Assembly (NCBI RefSeq): GCF_963678635.1
Contig: NC_087069.1
Span: forward strand, 55,885,175 to 55,949,174
Source of the DNA: Symsagittifera roscoffensis
Lineage: Eukaryota > Xenacoelomorpha > Acoela > Convolutidae
Direction of reading: 5' to 3'
DNA: 64,000 nt
Made by a program: the position numbers and the translations under genes. The notes under the pieces were generated by a model. It ran no database searches and was not told where the DNA came from. It saw only the letters and a list, made by a program, of their open reading frames with translations. Shown in pieces: positions 32,342-45,429 of the stretch. Position 1 is the first letter of the stretch. Each line of letters starts with the position of its first letter.

Positions 32342-35300
32342 AGAAAGTCCAGATGATGATGATATCTTCCCCTTTATCGTAGATGCAACCACTGATAGAG
32401 GACAGCATATATTTTGCAAAAATTTACTCTTAAATTTGTTTGAACCCGGAATCAGTCCATGTAAAACAGAGTTCCCAGATGTAAAAATCAAAAGACAAAT
32501 TATCGATCACTATTTGAAAGATATTTGTAACTTAACACAACAATACGGAATCTACTCCATAGAATTCAACTCACCAAACCAGAATCACAGCAAATATGTA
32601 ATTCAAACAGACGACCTTGATTTAGAATTCTCAAAAGTATTCTCAGAATATATAAAAAGCATACAATATCATAACTCACAAAGAGCAAACTCCATATTCA
32701 CCAATGAAGTTTTTGCGATAATATATAGTTATATCTCGATATTAGAAAACGAAATCCAGATACCAAATGTCTCACCGACAGAAACATCTAAACATATAAA
32801 AGTACGACATGAAATCACACTACTCTCTAGTTTTCTAATTATAATTTAAAAAAATTTCACGAAAGATGAAGTTTCACAACATACAAAACACGACTTACAA
32901 AAAATTTTGGCATGGTTCATAATAGATTATTTCACACATAATATTGATTTAATTTCACAAGCAAGAAAAAATTTTAGACCCCAAAACTCAAACGATGATA
33001 CTGCCATCACAGAACAATCAGACTATGTTTGGGACCCCGAATGGTCTCATCCCGCATTCATAAACTTCCCACAATCAATCTCAAGTCAAGCAATAAGTAC
33101 GATATCTTATGTAAGAGATTATGTAAGAGTAATACCATTAACCATTGATGCAACACCATTAAACTATAATACATTTTTACCCGATATGCAAAATAATAGT
33201 TTAAACTCCACAGTCATACACAATGAAAACCTCAATGGAACTAGAAATCTCACTCAACAAGATATCCAGACACCATCACACTTCATAAATGAAGAAATCG
33301 TACACACAACAACTACACAACAAAGTATTTCACCAATACGTCCAAATTTAACAACACCAAGAAATACAAACCCTTCACAAACACAAGTAACCTTACAAAC
33401 AACCGTTAAACTTTCGGTTGCCCCAAAATATTCACACATGGATTATCAAACATACAGACCCATGACAATACCGTCAAAAACACGTAAAACGTTCACTAGA
33501 AACAATTTTGCAGAACATAATTATAATTACACACATCCATCAAAAACAAATTATCCCCCACGAAAAAATTTTAATAATTATACAAGATCTCGAAACTGGG
33601 ATAACCCAATGGCACAAAATAATTCAGTAAACTTTCAAACAAATTTACATCCTTCACAGGATCGTAGTGAAAACTATCCATTTTTTCAACAAAATAAAAA
33701 TAAAAAACAAACATCTTATCAAATGGATTACTTATCCTCAGATGATGATTTTTTACAACCAGATATATTTGCACCATATAATCAAGAATATCGTGGACAA
33801 GGAGTACAGAAACCACATACAAATCATAGAATTTTTTCCCCACAACCGATAGATACACAAAATCAACAACCAATTCAGCAACAAAACCCAATTAATACAC
33901 AATATTTTCAACCAATTCAGCAACAAAACCCAATGATCACACACTCGTATCAACCGACACAAATGCAAAATGAAATACCACTCCCATATTATCTTCAACA
34001 ACACGAAATAACAAGAAATCAACTTTCAAATTTTGCTCAAATGCCAAATGCAGCAGAATCATTACAAATGACAATGAATCCATACCTTATGGGTGGATCA
34101 TCAATAACATCAAATAAACCTTTAATGGTATTCACAGGAACAGACCCTGAATATTCTGTAGAAGACTATTTAAATGCAGTAACAGCAAATTTGATTTTAA
34201 ATATAGGACCTGAACCAATTAATACGCCACTACATCAAAACTGGATACATCGACGCACAGCGTTGATACAAACAACTTTAGACGGCGCAGCCCAAAAATG
34301 GTTTTCAGTATTGCCTATAGAAATAAAATCAAATTGGAAAAGGTTTACACAAGAATTTTCAAAAATGTTTGACTCCGAAAGAAACAAACAACAACAAAGA
34401 GTTTTATGTAATGAAATTCGCAGATTACCGAATGAAACCATCAAGCAATTAGCAGTACGCATCGAAACACTAGTTCGAAAAGCATATTCATTAAATACAC
34501 ACGACTATAAAAACACAAAGATGACAGAAATCTTAATGATGACCTTAACACCGCAATTAAGAAAAATAGCAATAAAAAAGAGAGCATCCCATCCTTCTTC
34601 AATTCGAGAACCCGATTTAGATTTTCGAAAACTAGTAGACAAACTAGAACAAGCAGAAATCACAATGAAACTCGAAGAAACAGAAAATCTGAAATTACAA
34701 TATGTTAACCGAATCGAAACAAATACCACAAGTATCAACAATATACAGGAATCAGATACAGACCTCGTTGAAAAAATCACTGAAATACTCAATATTTACG
34801 AAAAACACCCAAACTTTAAAGGCAAACCATCTTTCAAAAAATGGTGTAATTATTGCCGACGATACGGACATAGTATTTCTGAATGTAGACAAAAACAGCA
34901 AGACAATCAAAATAAACCTCAAAAATATAAAGAACCAAATAAATCATTCTATCAATACATGAAAAAAGATCAAAATCTACCGAACAAAACTGTGTACAGC
35001 AACAACAGTTCAGGAAAACCACTCCCGAACAATACAAATTATACAAGAAACCAATCACCATATAACTCAAGTTATAGAGGAAGATCGCCAGAACGAAGAC
35101 ATACACAAAATTCGTCACAAAATCACTACAATAGACAAAATAGTAGAAATAACTACTCCAGATCAAATTCAAATACAACACGATTTGTTTCTAGATCTAA
35201 TTCCCAATCAAGAAATAATTACTATCCAAACAATCAATCACGAAATTCATCATACAATAGTAATAGAAACTACTCCAATAATCGGAATAGAAGTTATTCA

Positions 35301-36002
35301 AACAACCGAAACCAGAATTACCCGAATAATCGATCAAGGAATAACTCATATAATAGATCGAACTATAACAGACCAAACAATAATTACCAAAACAGATCAC
35401 GAAATAATTCACAAAATCGACATTCAAGTTATAATAATCGTTATAGAAATTATTCCCAATCACCACACAGGAATAATAACCATTATAATAATTCTAATAA
35501 TCGCCATAGAAGTAGTACACCTAAACATCAAAGGAATATAAATCAAGTACAATCAAATCCAGAAACAACATCAGACCCTCCAGGTATTGACGACACAGTA
35601 AATGATATGTTACAACTCAATCAAATAAACTGTGAATCATCAGACTCAGAAAGTGAGACAGAAAACACTATCTCCATCAATATGATAAAAGTCGAAAATG
35701 ACTATGAACCTAGTATATATGAACAACCATATTCATCACACATATATGAAAATCAATCAGAACTCCTTCACAATTATTACATTGAACCCATCCATTCCAC
35801 ACCGACGACGCAAAAAACTAATGAAATTAACACTACAAATCAACCCAATGAGAATAACAAAACAAAATGCTTGAATACAAATCACATCTATCAAAACATA
35901 CAAAAAGAACAACCCAAAGAAAAAATTTGGACAATACCATTTCTTTTAGAAAGTCCAAGAAGCAAAGAATTTCAACCACCAGATCTTGAATTGATTTTCT
36001 AA
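32316..36002 (+). pseudogene. gag: gag, 1,228-codon frame with one nonsense codon
   Basis: The ATG at 32316 (MSSTHTPGEE) is supported by the matching copy L start. The frame runs to the TAA at 36000-36002 and is broken only by a TAA at 32847-32849, where copy L has a Lys codon. Parts in order: an N-terminal domain of about 225 residues that I do not recognise; a Q/N/P-rich linker (to about residue 600); a capsid-like region around 608-790 with TDPEYSVEDYLNAVTANLIL and LDGAAQKWFSVLP; a CCHC zinc knuckle CNYCRRYGHSISEC at 34845-34886; an R/N/S/Y-rich tail; an acidic C-terminus. Gag would assemble the particle and bind genomic RNA. Typical Ty3/Gypsy Gags are 300-500 residues, so this one is about three times longer. 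Confidence 0.9.
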
Positions 36003-39000
36003 TTGATTCAGGAGCAGAATCAAATATAATAAACATTCCCACATGGAATGAAATAAAAACCTTACACCCAAAGCTAACACCTCTTGAAACCTCCAGTAAA
36101 CTAGCAACAGCACAAGGATCAACATTGGTAAACTATGGAAAAATTCAATTATTTCTTCTCCCCACAAGAACAATGGAGCAAAATAAAATTTTAACTAAAC
36201 CATTTAAACAAATATTCCATATCACTGATATTAAACACAATATCATTGGAATACCATTTATCTCTAAATATATACCAACAATCAACATATTAAACAGTAA
36301 AATACTAATCAAAGATAAATACACAAAAGCAAAAGACACATCCCTAACATTTTTTGAAAGATTAAACAAACAACCACCATTCTTTTCAAACTTCTATCCA
36401 ATATATAACCAACAAAGAAAACACTTGAAACCACTATCAGGAAACATATACAATTTTTCAATAAAGCAAGTTCACCAATATGATAAAAAGCAAAACAAAC
36501 AAAAACTTTATATGTCAGATTTTGAATTCAAACCTATTCATAAATTTTTCAAAATCACAATCTCATCAATAAAATATTTGAAAAACTCGAATTCAGATAT
36601 TATTTCCTTACATGTATACAACAATACACCTTACCAAGTAACATTACCTTTAGGACTTTTAGGCTATTGCGAAACCAACGCTACAATATCACCAATACAC
36701 GAAAAGGCATATCGTGTAAATAATATACTCCAATTACTAGATATTTGCCAATCCACAATCCTTAATGAAGAATTATCTATAAATAATATAATAAGTAACG
36801 AAAACAGAAATACGGATTATTTCACAAAAACCCCATATTTCAAACCGACATTCAACATAAATAACTACACAGAGAATCAACAGGAATTTTTAACAATGTT
36901 TAATTTCCAACATTCACAAATAACACAAGACGAATTTGAAAAACTAGCCAAACAGCTAATTAAATATTCATCAGTCTATGCAACATCCAAAATTGATGTT
37001 GGCAAAATCAGCTCATCACTACATCTCCCATTAAAACCAGACGCAGTTTTCAAAAAACAAAGAGCAAGTAAAGTACCAATTCACTTACACGATAAAGTAA
37101 ACAGATTACTCGACATTTTAGAACAATACAACATTATATCACCAGTTAATAAAGAAGAACAACCAAAAGGCAACACATTTATCAACCCCGTTATCATTCT
37201 AGCTAAAGGAGAATCATTAAAAATCGTTCTCGACGCTAGATACCTCAACTCACTCATAGATGAATCAAAGTGTAATTGGCCTATTGAACCAATACAAGTT
37301 ATTTTAACAAAAATAAACGGAAAATACTTTACAACCGCAGATATGAATAGTGCATACAATCAAATGCCATTGGATGAACAATCGCGACGCTTAACACAAT
37401 TTGTTATTGGAAACCAACAGTATGAATTCAACCGCTTATTCTATGGAATATCCATAGGACCAGCAGCATTTTCAGCTTTTATGAGCAAAATTTTTCGACC
37501 ACTAATACTCAAGAAAAACGCAATCACCTATTTAGACGATGTTTTCATGCAATCACAGACTAAAGAAGAAATGTTCAATGTTTTTAGAACAATATCACCA
37601 AATACTTCAGAACGAAAATCTGAAGGCCGCCCCCGATAAATCACACTTCTTTTTAACAAGAGTAAAATTCTTAGGACATAATATAGAAAGAAAAACAATC
37701 ACCCCATTAAAATCACGCATTGATGCTATTCAAAAACTCCAACCACCAACAAACAAAAAGAAAATCCAAGAATTCCTTGGAATGTTGAATTTTTTAAGTA
37801 AATATGTCTATAAAATGCAATTATACCTAAGACCATTTTATAATATACTTAGACAACAAAATAATTTTGAATGGAACACAGAACATCAAGCACGTTTTGA
37901 AGAAATTAAAAAACTTCTAACTGAACAAATTTCAAACACAATTCCAGATTCAAATCAACCATTTTATGCAATGTGCGATGCTTCGAACTTTGGCATCGGC
38001 GCAGCATTATTACAATCACATAATGGTACAAATAAAATGAACCTCATATCAGCAAATTCTCGATTATTCACTCAAGCAGAGCTACGACTCTCAACCCTAA
38101 TGAGAGAATGTACAGCCATAATATATACACTAACAGAATATGAATTTCTGATACTTGGATCAAAACATCCCACAGTTCTATTCACAGACCATAAACCAAT
38201 CATCTTTCTTTTTACACAAAAGTCTAATCCAAACCACCGAGTTTATAGATTTCAACTGAATTTTAATGAAATTCCCAAACTTACATATAGTTTGGACCGC
38301 AGGAAAAAATCTTGCATTACCAGACACCTTAAGTCGAAATACGCCACCTGAATTACTTACACGTAAAACCACAGTTGAAATTCCCAAAAAAATAAAATTC
38401 TACCTTGCAAAAAACGAAACATCACCCCGACTAGAATGCAAATATGCAGTAAAAACTGACGTTGAACAATCACAGATAAACAATCTACAACACTTCCCAC
38501 TTTATTTAGATTGTCAAAATAATCACTATGAAGTTGACCTACTTGGAACATCAACTTTTAAACCAATCCCATATTCACAATGGATAAAAAATAACACCCA
38601 ACAAAAAAGAGTAAAACAGCACTCGCATAAAAAAGACCTTTTTCCACTAATTGAAAAAGAAAACCTAACTGATAAAATAAATTTATCAGGACCACAAACA
38701 AACGATTCAAAATACACAATAAATCAAGTTTTTGACCTCCATGACCCACTTGATACAATACCCTTATCTAAATTAGAAATTGAAAACATTTTTCTCCCCC
38801 CAACAGAAACAATTACAATTTCAACACTGAAACAATATCAAAATCTTGACCCAGTAATTCGACAACTAAAATCATGGCAAAAATATAAAACTAAACCCGT
38901 CAAGGCAGATACAACTATTTTAGGAAATAAAACACTCCTCCGATATTTTCGAAAATTCAATAATACAACAATTAACGAAAACACAGACCTTCTAGAATAC

Positions 39001-40545
39001 AAATTAAATGATTCTTCAGTTCCCTGTCTCCCTCTAAGTATGATTCTCATAGCTTTTAATATTTCACATACACAAAATATTAAAGGACACTCTGGATCAG
39101 AAAAAACATATTCAAATTTTATACAAAACTTTTATTTCCCAAATGCACCAATTTGGATAAAAGTACTATGCAATGACTGTATAGTGTGCCAACTAAATAA
39201 ACCTTATCCAAATCAAAAACAAATAGCACAAAAACAAGACTTTAAAGGACTTTAACCACCGTATCTCCTTTGATACAAAAGGACCAATTTCACCCTCATC
39301 CGAAGGAAACTCTTACATTATGGTAATTGTTGACGCGTTTACACATTATGTAGCACTGAACCCAGTACCACATTGTAACGCTTATTATGCTTACACAACA
39401 CTCTATGAACACTGGATAGCCAAATTCGGACTACCAGAAATTTTAGTTACAGACAACGGTACAGAATTCATAAATAAAGAAATCATCACACTATGTCATC
39501 TATAGAACATCAAAAACAAACCACGTACATCTCACGCACCTTGGACAAACGGCTTAGTCGAAGGTATGAACCGTTCACTACAAGAATATCTCAGATGTAT
39601 CAACAATGGAAATGATACAAGATACACCGAATGATCAGCAGATGTCAAATTATTTCCCTTAGCATATAATTCACAAATTACGACAACTCTAGGAATGTCA
39701 CCATATGAAATGGTTTTTAACCAAAAGCCACGCAAACCAATAATGTTTACAGCAAACTCTCATAAAAACGCACAAGGTTATTGTCAACCAAATAAAGACT
39801 CAATCTGTTATAACCTACCTTTACATACACACGATGAAGATCATTTTCATCACCCACAAATTCTTAAATTAGCCTCCGGTACACACACCGATACAACAGA
39901 GATAAAAAACACAATGAAATTTACCAAAAAGTAACAAAAAAGTTGTTACAAAGGCAAAACATTAATGAACAAATAAATTCACGCTTTACACCAGCCTCCG
40001 ATTTAAAAATTGGAACATTTGTTTTAATACCCAATTTTAATACTCAAAAAGGAATTTCAAAAAAATTACAACCCCTTCGTAAAGGACCATACCAAATAAT
40101 TGCAAAACCCACTGATGTCACATATAAAATCACCGACTCAGACAAAAAAGAAATCGTTCAACACCGAAATAACCTATTACCTTATTATCCAAAAGAATAC
40201 GCACTCCGCGAACTAACTCAATTATATTCTTTTACAGGTTTACAAGTTATTCAAAATGACCCACATACGGAAAATACAACAAAGGAACAAAAAGATTTTC
40301 ACCTCAAAAACCAAATAACAAAATCAACCACCACAAAAAACAATACAAAAAATCTAAATCAAAATACATCTCAAAAAGAAAGAAAAAATAGAAAAATGAC
40401 AGAACAAATAATACCCCAAGAACAAATCGACAAATCAGAACATAGAGAGTCTTCACGACTTAGAAATCAACCACGTAAAAATTATAAATTATTCATCCCA
40501 CAATCTAAAATATTAAAGAAAGTTGAATTTCAAAAACAACTTTAA
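35990..40545 (+). pseudogene. pol: pol: protease, RT, RNase H, integrase (several breaks)
   Basis: The pol frame is -1 to gag and opens at 35990. Protease: LIDSGAESNIIN at 35999-36034 and IIGIPFI further on. RT: metal-binding Asp in FTTADMNSAYNQMPL and YLDD at 37529-37540. A one-base shift in the T-run at 37581-37585 moves to the next frame. RNase H: YAMCDASNFGIGAALLQ; a second shift at about 38285, then WTAGKNLALPDTLSR. Integrase: zinc-binding HTQNIKGHSG...CNDCIVC; a shift at about 39240; core Asp in SFDTKGPI, Asp in VTDNGTEF, Glu in GLVEGMNR. In-frame TAG at 39503-39505 and TGA at 39632-39634; a -1 shift at about 39895. It ends with a basic tail (SSRLRNQPRKNYKLF). All catalytic residues are still recognisable, so breakage is recent. 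No chromodomain. Confidence 0.93.
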
Positions 40546-41365
40546 TTCTACATTTAATAATCTTTGCACCTCTGAAACATTTTACACTTTCATTTTTCAA
40601 AATAACATGCTGACAAACACGCAGCGATTCTAGTTCATAATTAACCAATAGAATTCATCCAATCCGTCACCTTCTCTAACTCTAACACAAACCAACTAGA
40701 CGAACGATATTAAACTCCAGGCACATCTATAACTATAACTTTACGACCTCCAGGTCAAAAATAAGCAAACCACTCCAACTTGACAACTAAAATAAATATC
40801 ACCATAATATCATAACCCTCCCTTATCTAATAAACCAAAGATCAACAATATTTCCCCAACTCAGACCTCAAATATCCCCCAAACAAATATGTTAAATTAG
40901 CCTAAAGAAAAAGAACGACCATTTTAATTAGCCTAAAGTATAAAAATCTCAAAAATACCCAAGATCATTTGACAAATGAAAATAAAGACAAAGAAGACCT
41001 CCCGATCACCATAAAAATTGCCCCCAACGATTTCTTACAAAACTCAACCCACTTGTCAAAAAACTAATAAATAATCCGACCACACTTGAAAATTGCCCCA
41101 AACAACAAAAAATAATCGATCAAGAAGTCATTTCGTAAATGCTCTTCTCTCAATCAGTCACTATAATTATCACAAACCTCAAACAATTTTTTACGATACT
41201 TAAAACTTTTATAATATTTCTTTTTGATATCTTTGAATCTTTTCTAATAATCTTAATCATTTTTTGTAATATTTTTTAAACTTTCTACACTATATTCGAA
41301 CTATTTCTCCAACTTTCAAAAACCCTTGATTATATCCACAGGTACGATTCATACAACTTGTCTAA
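40546..41365 (+). other. Non-coding gap between pol and ORF-X
   Basis: About 820 bases without a long frame, very rich in A and C. ATTAGCCTAAAG occurs twice (about 40896 and 40927) and GAAAATTGCCCC-type text also twice. A pyrimidine-rich stretch followed by TATATCCACAG (AG at 41340-41341) just before the ORF-X ATG is a good 3' splice-site candidate. Confidence 0.5.
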
Positions 41366-42697
41366 ATGATACGAACTATTTTCAGTAGAACTGATATTTT
41401 TCTACTATTTGTAATTTTCATAACATTTTTATCATCCCTCATTTTGACCATATGCAAATGTATAAAGAAAGCAATCCTCACATTTGCCCTAGCAACAATC
41501 CTTCTAATTCTTTTTTTAGAAGAATACTATAATAAACATAAACTTTTTCACTAAAAGAATAGACCAAAAAAGCTATCAAAAATTGCTACCCAACAATCAC
41601 ATAGTCAGTCTTCACCGACATCATCCCAAGAAAACCCGACACCACTTTCAACTACCCAAAACCCCCAAACATCTACACGAATTTCTTTTCAAGATAACCC
41701 ATATACCTTTGAAGAACGACACGCTCGCTTATCAGAACCACTAGAACCAGTTCAACGACAAGCACCTCTAAGCGAACCAACATATAACTTATACCCAACA
41801 CTACCACAAGAATTAAGTAGAATAAGAAACCCTAGTCAAAACCAAAATACAGTCGAAATAAATAGACAAATTATACATCCTCGACGAAACAGAAATTTTC
41901 AAACTCCCCGAGTTCATTTTGATATACCTCAATCCCCATCACAAAACACTCCAGAAAACCCCATTGGTATATTACCAGAAACCCCTACGCTTCTTTCACA
42001 ACGTAGCACCTCAAGCCTACCATCGGATTACTTAGGTTCAACACCAACATCTGAACAAATACGTGAAAATCCTTTTAACCCCCCAAACCAAGCATCACGA
42101 CTACCATATTGGACAACACATTCATTCACACAAGGTGAACTAAATTTAGTAAATGATCCAATAGATATTTCTACGGATACAACAACATCCTCATCACTAC
42201 CAGAAACATTATCACTACCATCAACACCATCAATAAGCCAGATTTCACCACCACCTTTTAACTTAAATTTCCCAAATAACCTCGACGCTAGATATCGAGA
42301 ACAATCATCAACAAATATTCCTTTAAAACTAGATTGGAATACATTTACAGCACCTCCACCATTATTTGGACAACATCTAGAAAGTAATCGCCTTCACAAC
42401 TGGGCACTTAATAGACTACAATATAGACAAGACATTCACGAAGACATTCGTGCTCATAACATCCAAATACTCCAACAAAATAGTCTACAATTAAAATTCG
42501 AAATCACGGTTAAATTAAACAACATTACTCAACATCCCTATCCATTAAATCCACCAAATATAACAGCTCAATCCCTACCACCACCATTTATAACAACTGA
42601 AGTAATATACAATTACGACAGATATACCAAAAAGACAATTGGTTACATCACATTTTATAACCCATACTCAGGATTGTCATACACATGTATATTCTAA
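41366..42697 (+). pseudogene. ORF-X: two membrane segments plus P/S/T-rich domain
   Basis: The ATG at 41366 opens a 62-codon frame with two hydrophobic segments (residues about 11-30 and 36-52, separated by CKCIKKA), ending at a TAA at 41552-41554. The same frame then stays open for 381 codons, to 42697, without any ATG. This second part is rich in Pro, Ser, Thr and Gln (SPTSSQENPTPLSTTQNPQT), with a more globular end (LQLKFEITVKLNNITQHPYP...IGYITFYNPYSGLSY). The simplest reading is one 443-codon membrane protein with a nonsense codon, read from a spliced mRNA; readthrough is the alternative. It overlaps the env ATG by 13 bases. I know no homologue. Topology would be an N-terminal hairpin anchor with a long soluble domain. 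Confidence 0.6.
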
Positions 42698-45302
42698 AAA
42701 TTTTAATTTTTCCCCAACTCCTTTTTCTAATAACCTCAAATCAAAACATAAACCCTTCCCCCCGCACAGGACCACAAGATTTATTAGTAACACATTACGA
42801 TTGTGAAGAAAACGAACAAAAAACACAACACAAGTATGCAATAAATCAAGTATCACAATGCGAAACAGAACCCCAAGCCATAGAAACTACAAATGTAATC
42901 GCAACACTTTACTCAAAAGCCCGAGCAACAATAGTTATAGGATATAAATTCACAGCAACATTTTGTGAAAAGAAAGTACATTGTTCACAAGTCTCAAACG
43001 GAAATAAAAACCGACTTGACCATGAATCATTCTACCAGAGTAATATAGAACGACTTTTACATCTCAATCCCGAAGATTGTAAAAACGAGTTACTCCGACT
43101 AAACATCACAAAAAATAAAAACACAGATAGAAAGTTAGTATATTTCCAAGTTTTTTCAGATTCTGTACATCAAGCAGAACTTGAAAGATATCAAGGACAT
43201 ATAAAATTAGATGAAAAGTACCCATATAACGGCGCACACGGACGATTAACTTATGATATACACGATAAACACTGGATACCACACATTGGTATAAATGACC
43301 CATCAAACTGCAAAGCAGACACAAAAAACAAAGGATACCAAGAGATCATGTTTTTCGATTGGAAAATACAACTCGAAAAAATTCAACTTACACGAGATTT
43401 ATCAGACAACACAATGATCTATCAAGGAATTAGATTACCTTGTAAAAACGACCAAGGCTATTGTGACCCTATAACAAGAACACAAGCAACAACTGTTTGG
43501 TTCCCCGAAGACACATGTACAACATTTCAAGTAGCAAAAATACACGCTCGTATGATAAAATTTGACGAAAAATATTTTATACAATCAATACCATATGAAC
43601 AAGTAAATCCATTACGAAAAATAAGTTCTAATTTTAGAAACATTCATAATATAGAAAATAAATTAACACGTTTTCAATTATATCAAGAAACAGAACTTGC
43701 ATGTAAATATAAAAACCCACTTTACAAAACACAATACTCCGAAATATTAGTTGAATACGAAAAAGGATTCGACATGACCACTGGAAAAATAAAAGTCGAC
43801 CCATACGCCACAAGTCATCCTCCAAATGAAGGAACATCATACATACCAGTTCATTTTCAAAAAAATACAGGTCAACCTGGTGGACATTTAAAGCCCCAAG
43901 ACGATCAAAGCACACGTTTACAAGAACTATCACTAATGAATAGTACATATTTCGGTAATATCCACTATGATATTCACTTAGATATGAAACTAGACTACAC
44001 GATTAGCCGAATTTTTCAAGAAATGTCACTCTCTGAATTAGAAACACTACACCAACTATGCGAATTAGAAAGAACACAAATATTACAATCACTTGCACTA
44101 GCAGTATTAAAAATACCCTACGCAGGATATTTACTATCAGGAAATAGATCAAATTTTTTAGACTATGAAGGAAACATTTTATGGTTTTATACTTGTACCA
44201 AAAAAGTATCACCACTATACGTTTTTGAAGACAAACGATGCTATAAAAGAATCCCTATCTTTTATAAGAACAAAGTACATTTCGTTGACACACTTTCAAG
44301 AAGAACCTATTTCTGGGATACCGCAGACCATGTGGATCAGAAAATAGCCACAATGTAGTACAACTAAACCCTGATGAAGATAAATATTACCTTCTCACCC
44401 CATATCCCACATTAATGCAATCACTCAAAAAATTTTCACCAGAAAGCATTCGCGCTATCGCTCGAAACCCAAATATAGACCTACAATCAATAGGAATATA
44501 CTCAAAATCAGATATTCAACATCACATTAGAACACAACAATTCCAAGAATTATTAACACAAATGGACACAATACAAAGACAATCAATTGACCAAAACTTA
44601 CGCAAACTTGCCGAAACCGCAGGATTTGCAGACATCTATACGCAAGACTATAGCGGATATTTTAAAGACATTAAAGATTATATATATCTAAACGGTGAAA
44701 AATACCGTCCCCAAGATATATCACCCATCAATATTTTTAGCTTTGTTACACTCAAGAATGAAATTCTTGATTTTCTAGGATGGCCCTACTACATCTTAGA
44801 AAAACTGACTATTTTATACGCAATGTTTAACTTTATTGGATTTCTTTTTTCACTCTTAAAAGGAATCTATAACACATGTGCTATACACACACAAGTCAAT
44901 AGACAAGCAAGTGTAGCACGCATACTATTTGCAGGATTTTTTGGAATTTTTTCTACATCAATAAATAAAATTCTTTTAGACACACAAATAAAAGAATACA
45001 ACACAAAAATAGCAACAAGACAGAACACATACGACGAAGAACATAACAATGTAGACACAACGCCAACAGCACCACAGTTACCACCCCTACCACATAACCA
45101 TCCATTATCCCTAGTCCCACGTAATTTTCGAAACTTAGCAATAACACATAATCCAAATTTTAGACCAACCATATCACAAACTCCCATCCAACATATAATG
45201 ACACGCCACTCACAAGATGAAAATACTTATGAACAAATTGTAGAACAACCCCATACCACCGCTTTTCAGTCTCAAAATAATAATTTTTTTAGCCCACGAT
45301 GA
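42685..45302 (+). pseudogene. env: env: membrane glycoprotein, one frameshift
   Basis: The ATG at 42685 opens a signal-peptide-like MYILKILIFPQLLFLIT. The ectodomain is Cys-rich with N-glycosylation sequons (NITK, NSTY, NRSN). Near its end comes a motif block WFYTCTKKVSPLYVFEDKRC, then KRIPIFYKNKVHFVD. At about 44330 a -1 shift occurs; the protein goes on in the next frame with NPDEDKYYLLTPYPT, a helical stretch, a transmembrane segment (about 44800-44870, LYAMFNFIGFLFSLL) and a second hydrophobic patch (ILFAGFFGIFSTSI). The cytoplasmic tail holds PTAP at 45063-45074. Total is about 870 residues. It would mediate membrane fusion. The Cys/IP/FVD block reminds me of chuvirus-type glycoproteins captured by other animal retroelements; that is a hypothesis. 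Broken here. Confidence 0.75.
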
Positions 45303-45429
45303 GCCGACAACTTGGATCCCTACACCGTTCAAATTCCCATCCAACCAACCTCACTACTCCAATTACAATAATACCACTTTTTGCTTTCCCACCAACCCCT
45401 CAATTTTTTCCCAACCCCCTTTTCAACCA

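Noticed and set aside
33254-35466. Many minus-strand frames across copy R gag
   Set aside because: They are shadows: the G-poor sense strand yields Phe/Tyr/Cys-rich antisense frames with few stops.
35920-35928. AAAAAATTT run near the gag end as frameshift slippery site
   Set aside because: The -1 frame has a TGA at 35987-35989 downstream of it, so a slip there could not reach the protease.
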